A DNA stretch of 36,905 nucleotides from Candidatus Ornithomonoglobus merdipullorum (GTDB taxonomy: Bacteria; Bacillota; Clostridia; UBA1381): NCBI GenBank assembly GCA_018714695.1, contig DVNB01000069.1, positions 1 to 36,905 on the forward strand. The letters run 5' to 3'. Below the pieces are notes generated by a model that did no database searches, was not told the origin of the DNA, and saw nothing but the letters and a program-made list of their open reading frames with translations. The position numbers and the translations under genes were made by a program. Positions 32,671 to 36,905 of this stretch are shown here, piece after piece. How positions within the stretch are numbered: position 1 is the stretch's first letter; each line of letters opens with the position of its first letter.

Positions 32671-35382
32671 ATGAGGAAATTACTAACATTGATCACAGCG
32701 ACATCGATCGCGGCATCTGCCGCATCGGGCATCACCGTGTCCGCATTCGATCTCGGACGAGTGAGCTTCTTTGATACGCTGCCGATAAGTGCGTCGGCAT
32801 CACCAAGCCCATCGGTATCGCCGAGCCCATCGGCATTGCCGAGTCCGTCCGCAGCGGCAGATCCGTCGCAGCCGCCGGCACAGTCGGCATCACCTGCGGC
32901 ATCGGAGACTGCTTCGCCGACACCGGCAGTTTCGGAAAGTCCGACGCCGGAAGCGAGTGCAGCGCCAAGCCTGTCGCCGAGTCCGTCGCCAAGTCCGACA
33001 CCTTCGGCAGGCTCGACCGTAACGGGTATTACGTTCAATAAAAAAGAGCTTGAGCTAAGCGTTGGAGAAAGCTTTGAGCTTAATGCGGTGTTTGAGCCGG
33101 AAACAGCGGTACCGGGAAAGCTCACTTGGTTTACGAGCGATCCGTGCGTAACGGTGAATAACGGCGTAATAACTGCGGCTGCGAGCGGAAGTGCCGTTAT
33201 AATGGCGGTAGAGGAGACGAGCGGCCTTGCCGCAAGCTGCTATGTTACCGTAAAAGAAGAATCGGGACTTCTCGATCTCAGCATAACCGAGGGCGTAAAG
33301 CAAGTCACGGTTGAAAAGAACGGAGTGACAAGCGAGGTTATCGCAGGCTCGAATAGGCTCGAGGCGGGCGAATACATCGTGAAGGCAGTGAGCGAGGAAG
33401 GCTATACGCTTGAGCCGTACAGCGAGACTCTCAGCATCAAGGCGGGAGAAACGGCATCGCTGTCGGTTTCGGCATCAAAGACGTCGTGCATCATAACACT
33501 TCCGCAGGTCACGGGATGCACGATCACACCGACAGAGGGGAGCGTTTCGCCTGTCGCGGCGGGAGGCAGCTACAGCTTTACCGTTACTACGGGAGCAAGC
33601 TTTAATACCGAGAATATGGTGATCAAGGCGAACGGAGAACCCATAGAGGCGGTAAACGGTGTTTATACCATAACCGATATAAGAGAAGACATAACGATCT
33701 CGATAGACGGTGTCGAGGTAATGTCATGGGATACGAGCCTGAAGAGCGTAAAGGTCCTGGGCATAGATGCGGTGCTTGAAAATGACGTGTATTCGGTAAG
33801 CGTTCCGTACGGCGCCGCGATAACCACGGGCGATATAGCAGTAGAAACGACTGACGAAAACGCAAACTATACCGTTACCACCGAGGACGGGAAATTTACT
33901 ATAACCGTGACCGCGGAGGACGGAACGAAAAAGGCGTATACGCTCAATGTGACGGAAAAGGAAAAGACGGCTGTAGATGACGCGGTCCTTTCGATAAGAA
34001 AGCTCAAATTCGATGATGCTGCACAGAGTTCGGATGGTTCGTACGCGAGTCAGGATGAGGTCAGGGCTGACGTTGAGGAAAAGATAAAGGATGCGGCGGG
34101 AAGCGGTATGACCGTGACGGTCGTAAATGGAGACAAGACAGAGCCGGTACGCGGCACGCTTTCAAGTCCGGACGGCACAGACGGAGCATACGAGTATAAT
34201 GTCACTATTTCGGACGGCACCGAAACACGTGAGATCACGGTATCGGTAGTGATAAACGCGTATGATTACTCGATCTCGTCAAGCGATATAACAGCGACAT
34301 CCACGACGATAACGATCAAGAATCTCAGCAGCTCCACGACCGCGGCGCTGTATAACGAAAACGGAAGCATCGTGAGAAGATGGACCTCGCCGGAGGGCGG
34401 AAGGGTGACTTTCAGGAACCTTGAGCCGGGATATATGTATGTGGTAAAGCTCAGAGACGAGAATTCGACGGAAGTGCCGTCAAGCGGTACTTCGGTAAGG
34501 ACACAAGGCTCATCCTCGAGCAACAAGAGCACAAGATATTATACAGTTACATTTGACGAGGGAAGCCACGGCGAGATCGTATCCGGCAAGACAAAGCAGT
34601 CGGTAAGGCTCGCGCGTGCGCCTGAGTTCCCGGAGGTAGAGGCAGACGAGGGATATATATTCAAGGGCTGGTCGAGCAACGGAGTGCTCGTTGAGGATCC
34701 GGATAAGGTGCAGATAAGATCGACGACCGAGTTTACGGCTATTTATGAGGAGTCTTCGGGATCGTCCTACGGAACGTCGATAAACAGACCGTCATCTGAC
34801 GACAATATACAGGATATTCCGCAGCAGCCGACGGTAACGAGCTATTATGATGTTCTTCCGTCAGACTGGTTCTATTCGAGCGTTATGAGCGTGAGCCAGA
34901 AGGGTTATATGAACGGTACGGGACCGAATATGTTCCAGCCGGATCTGACGCTCACAAGAGCGATGCTCGTTACGATACTTTACAGATATGCCGGCGAGCC
35001 GGAGGCTGAGGGCGTGAGCTTCAACGATGTGCCGCTGAACACTTGGTACACCGACGCTGTAACATGGGCAGCCGATGCCGCGATCGTAAACGGTATCGCA
35101 CCGGGAATATTCGATCCGAATTCGAATATAACACGCGAGCAGCTGGCAACGATAATGTACAGATATGCCGAGGCGTTCGGCTACGATACGTCTGCAGCGG
35201 GAAGCATTATAGCTTTCAGGGATTCGGCATACATTTCCGACTGGGCGCAGACTGCGCTTATCTGGACCATCGGCGCCGGAATAATAGGAGGCAGGGACGA
35301 CAATACGCTCGACCCGGGCGGCTTCGCGACAAGAGCGGAGGCAGCCGCGATCATTGAAAGATTTGAAAACTATATAGGATAA
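32671..35382 (+). CDS. Multidomain surface protein with C-terminal SLH domains
   Basis: 903 residues. Order: signal peptide (1-25, ending TVSA); a Ser/Pro/Ala linker with SPSPS units (about 40-115); a BIG2-like Ig domain (about 118-195, GITFNKKELELSVGESFEL); further beta domains; a cadherin-like beta-sandwich (about 350-430, LKSVKVLGIDAVLENDVYSV); a fibronectin-like stretch (about 530-610); an InlB-type repeat (about 625-690, EGYIFKGWSSNG); and three SLH domains (about 725-900: DWFYSSVMSVSQKGYMNGTG, TWYTDAVTWAADAAIVNGI, DWAQTALIWTIGAGIIGG). SLH domains bind wall polymer, leaving the Ig-like arm outward; an adhesive or scaffolding role is inferred. AAGGAGGAG precedes the ATG. Confidence 0.9.
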   Translation: MRKLLTLITATSIAASAASGITVSAFDLGRVSFFDTLPISASASPSPSVSPSPSALPSPSAAADPSQPPAQSASPAASETASPTPAVSESPTPEASAAPSLSPSPSPSPTPSAGSTVTGITFNKKELELSVGESFELNAVFEPETAVPGKLTWFTSDPCVTVNNGVITAAASGSAVIMAVEETSGLAASCYVTVKEESGLLDLSITEGVKQVTVEKNGVTSEVIAGSNRLEAGEYIVKAVSEEGYTLEPYSETLSIKAGETASLSVSASKTSCIITLPQVTGCTITPTEGSVSPVAAGGSYSFTVTTGASFNTENMVIKANGEPIEAVNGVYTITDIREDITISIDGVEVMSWDTSLKSVKVLGIDAVLENDVYSVSVPYGAAITTGDIAVETTDENANYTVTTEDGKFTITVTAEDGTKKAYTLNVTEKEKTAVDDAVLSIRKLKFDDAAQSSDGSYASQDEVRADVEEKIKDAAGSGMTVTVVNGDKTEPVRGTLSSPDGTDGAYEYNVTISDGTETREITVSVVINAYDYSISSSDITATSTTITIKNLSSSTTAALYNENGSIVRRWTSPEGGRVTFRNLEPGYMYVVKLRDENSTEVPSSGTSVRTQGSSSSNKSTRYYTVTFDEGSHGEIVSGKTKQSVRLARAPEFPEVEADEGYIFKGWSSNGVLVEDPDKVQIRSTTEFTAIYEESSGSSYGTSINRPSSDDNIQDIPQQPTVTSYYDVLPSDWFYSSVMSVSQKGYMNGTGPNMFQPDLTLTRAMLVTILYRYAGEPEAEGVSFNDVPLNTWYTDAVTWAADAAIVNGIAPGIFDPNSNITREQLATIMYRYAEAFGYDTSAAGSIIAFRDSAYISDWAQTALIWTIGAGIIGGRDDNTLDPGGFATRAEAAAIIERFENYIG

Positions 35383-35428
35383 TGTACCCGACGCCGTGCG
35401 GCGGCGAAGTTTGTCGGAGGTGTCTCAG

Positions 35429-35473
35429 ATCCCTTCGGGGACAGATCATAATACGGTCTGTTTCCGGAGGGAT
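35429..35473 (+). terminator. Terminator of the plus-strand SLH gene
   Basis: ATCCCTTCGGGGACAGA (35429-35445) pairs with TCTGTTTCCGGAGGGAT (35457-35473) over 17 positions using only Watson-Crick and G-U pairs, followed by seven T residues. Confidence 0.93.
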
Positions 35474-35591
35474 ATTTTTTTATACGGCGCATGTGTGAGC
35501 TTATTTCTGCATATAATCTGTAGATGAATTTGCTTAATTTCATTTGTATGATGTGCTATGTATATGTTTTGAAATTTGGTTATTATGAGGG

Positions 35592-35620
35592 TTGATTATT
35601 TTCTTTAAATATGGTATAAT
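35592..35620 (+). promoter_or_regulatory. Promoter of the right-edge gene
   Basis: TTGATT (35592-35597), a 17-base spacer and TATAAT (35615-35620). Confidence 0.78.
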
Positions 35621-35644
35621 TAACAAATTAGCGGGAATGAAAAC

Positions 35645-35773
35645 ATGATTTTACTTGCCAGTAGTTATGAAAATCATTTGTCAAATGTAAGTGCAAGATA
35701 TCTACACATAAATTGTATTAGTTTACCTGCAAATATGGTTAATAGCATGAGAACTATATCTATTTACGATTAA
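35645..35773 (+). CDS. Possible 42-residue leader ORF
   Basis: ATG 35645 to TAA 35773 encodes a 42-residue peptide with no recognised family (start MILLASSYENHL). It begins about 18 bases after the predicted transcript start, with a weak GGGA 8 bases upstream, and ends 26 bases before the TTG start of the next gene. It could be a regulatory leader peptide or a chance frame. Evidence is positional only. Confidence 0.3.
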   Translation: MILLASSYENHLSNVSARYLHINCISLPANMVNSMRTISIYD

Positions 35774-35799
35774 ATATACGGAAAAGAGGAAGTGGCACC

Positions 35800-36905
35800 T
35801 TGGACGATAATATTAAAACTGACAGAGATAAACAAAAGCCGAGCAAGCAGGAAAAGGTTGTTTCTCTATTTAAATTCATTGAAGAATTAAATAAACTAAA
35901 GCAGAAAGTAATACTTAATGTATCGGATTATCCGTGGTGGAGGTCAATAGATTCATTCCCGAATGATTCGGAGAATATCAAAGTATATTACCGTGATCAA
36001 GAGGATGCAGACAGGATTTCTGATGTTTTATTATCAGTTCATAAGCCTGAATTTGAGACTTGTCCTGAACCTGATTTTGGTGTTGTGTCATGGTTAGAAT
36101 TGGGATGGAATGATTATCGATGCAGTGTTAAAATAAAAGATAAAATTTCTTCTCAGTTTAACAGGATAGATGATTCGAATTCTAAATCAGAAGAATTAGA
36201 GCGGATTATTGACGAGGAAGATCATGCTGATAAGGAACATTTTGCTGATAACAAAGAACGGGTTAGATCATATGATGCTTGGATTGAAGAAAGGAATATT
36301 TGGGTTTCTAGACAGAAAATGATAGCAAAGACAAGGAACTTTTTTGCTGAACTTTATAAAATATGTATGGATCTGGAGCGCGAATCGGGAACGTTAGAGT
36401 TAGTGGTAGCTAATGGATTTATTCGTGATCGAGAGATGCCTGAGATCGATCATCCGATTTTAACTCGTCGTGTGAAAATTTATCATGAAGCGGTGGAAAA
36501 CACTATTTACATTGAAGATCTTAACGTAGAAACAGAAGTTTATTCCGTAATGTTCCAAGGTATGAATGATGTTAATCTGGCATCCGTTAATCATTTTTGT
36601 GATGTTCTCCATCAGAACGACTACCATCCGTTGGATCAAAAAGATCTATCTGTTTTTCTTAGAACATTTATTCATGAGCTTTCATCCGAAGGTATTTATT
36701 CTGAAGAAGGTATTCCTGATAAATGGGAAGAAAAAGAAAGATTGTTGCTTTACACAAAGCCGTGCTATATTTTAAGAAAACGTATGGATGGCACATTAAA
36801 AGCGATTCGGGAAATTATCGAAGATGTTGATAAAAATGGTAATATTCCAGCGCCGATATGTGATATTGTAGATGGAGGAACAATTGACGTCATTGAGGAT
36901 GCGGG
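35800..36905 (+). CDS. N-terminal part of a large accessory protein, possibly an SF1 helicase/ATPase-type protein; runs off the right edge
   Basis: The frame from TTG 35800 stays open to the window end, 368 codons without a stop. GAGGA ends about 9 bases before the TTG; no ATG or GTG lies in frame between it and the stop at 35743. It opens MDDNIKTDRDKQKP; conspicuous segments are LNVSDYPWWRSIDSFP, then ELVVANGFIRDREMPEIDHP with LTRRVKIYHEAVENTI, then LLYTKPCYILRKRMDGTLKA. From memory these resemble N-terminal regions of long AAA/superfamily I helicase-like proteins of Clostridia, but no Walker or helicase motif is in the visible part, so this is tentative. It is cytoplasmic, with no signal peptide. 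Strong A+T bias and many TTT/AAT/GAT codons differ from the core genes and suggest transfer. Confidence 0.8.
   Translation, partial: MDDNIKTDRDKQKPSKQEKVVSLFKFIEELNKLKQKVILNVSDYPWWRSIDSFPNDSENIKVYYRDQEDADRISDVLLSVHKPEFETCPEPDFGVVSWLELGWNDYRCSVKIKDKISSQFNRIDDSNSKSEELERIIDEEDHADKEHFADNKERVRSYDAWIEERNIWVSRQKMIAKTRNFFAELYKICMDLERESGTLELVVANGFIRDREMPEIDHPILTRRVKIYHEAVENTIYIEDLNVETEVYSVMFQGMNDVNLASVNHFCDVLHQNDYHPLDQKDLSVFLRTFIHELSSEGIYSEEGIPDKWEEKERLLLYTKPCYILRKRMDGTLKAIREIIEDVDKNGNIPAPICDIVDGGTIDVIEDA

Larger units (their letters stand above)
35474..35799. other. AT-rich spacer before the right-edge gene
   Basis: It holds the T-run of the terminator, the promoter 35592-35620, a 42-codon ORF (35645-35773) and the ribosome binding site AGAGGA (35785-35790). 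Before 35590 nothing is recognised. Confidence 0.65.

Noticed and set aside
32490-33125. Minus-strand Gly/Asp/Ala-rich frame opposite the Ser/Pro linker
   Set aside because: Its repetitive composition is simply the complement of the SPSP linker codons.

Overview
The window looks like a chromosomal segment of a Gram-positive anaerobe of class Clostridia (Bacillota), probably an uncultured gut-type lineage. The evidence is the gene set (DUF1385/prmC, lon-engB, yebC, tmcAL, C_GCAxxG_C_C, DUF5685 next to a J-domain gene, SLH-domain surface proteins), strong AGGAGG-type ribosome binding sites, TTGACA-17-TATAAT promoters and heavy use of ATA isoleucine codons. No rRNA, tRNA, CRISPR array or complete insertion sequence is visible. 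The rank below class is a guess.

Layout. 1-1219: an AT-rich pair, a J-domain/coiled-coil protein cut by the left edge and a HIRAN-domain protein, closed by a strong terminator. 1220-6732: a promoter and a plus-strand run of DUF5685, J-domain protein, DUF1385 (YqhQ-like), prmC, 6-phosphofructokinase and a C_GCAxxG_C_C protein, ending in a terminator. 6750-8848: two solitary genes, an Rpn-type PD-(D/E)XK protein and an HExxH protein. 8876-15670: a minus-strand RND transporter and a very large GLUG/coiled-coil surface protein, with a divergent TetR regulator and a palindrome between the promoters. 15739-18948: a three-gene operon matching ydjG-ydjH-ydjI of the PspA membrane-stress system, but with no pspA. 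19096-21783: a YetA/PcRGLX-type rhamnogalacturonan lyase homologue. 21784-22419: hairpin-rich, repeat-rich noncoding DNA. 22420-27222, minus strand: engB, lon, yebC and a stand-alone N-terminal half of PTS Enzyme I. 27375-28587: tmcAL. 28588-29701: a truncated LytTR-type response regulator with a rearrangement scar, then a HigBA-like toxin-antitoxin operon. 29758-35473: two divergent SLH-domain surface proteins. 35592-36905: a promoter, a small ORF and the 5' part of a long AT-rich gene running off the right edge.

How it works together. Most of the window is core function: release-factor methylation, glycolysis, ribosome assembly (EngB), proteolysis (Lon) and tRNA modification. Cell-envelope functions are strongly represented: RND export with a surface partner, the YdjGHI-like membrane module and two SLH proteins. 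Accessory material sits at both edges and at 28.7-29.7 kb, where base composition becomes AT-rich. Many start codons were moved from the longest frame to an internal ATG, GTG or TTG because of promoter position and Shine-Dalgarno spacing.
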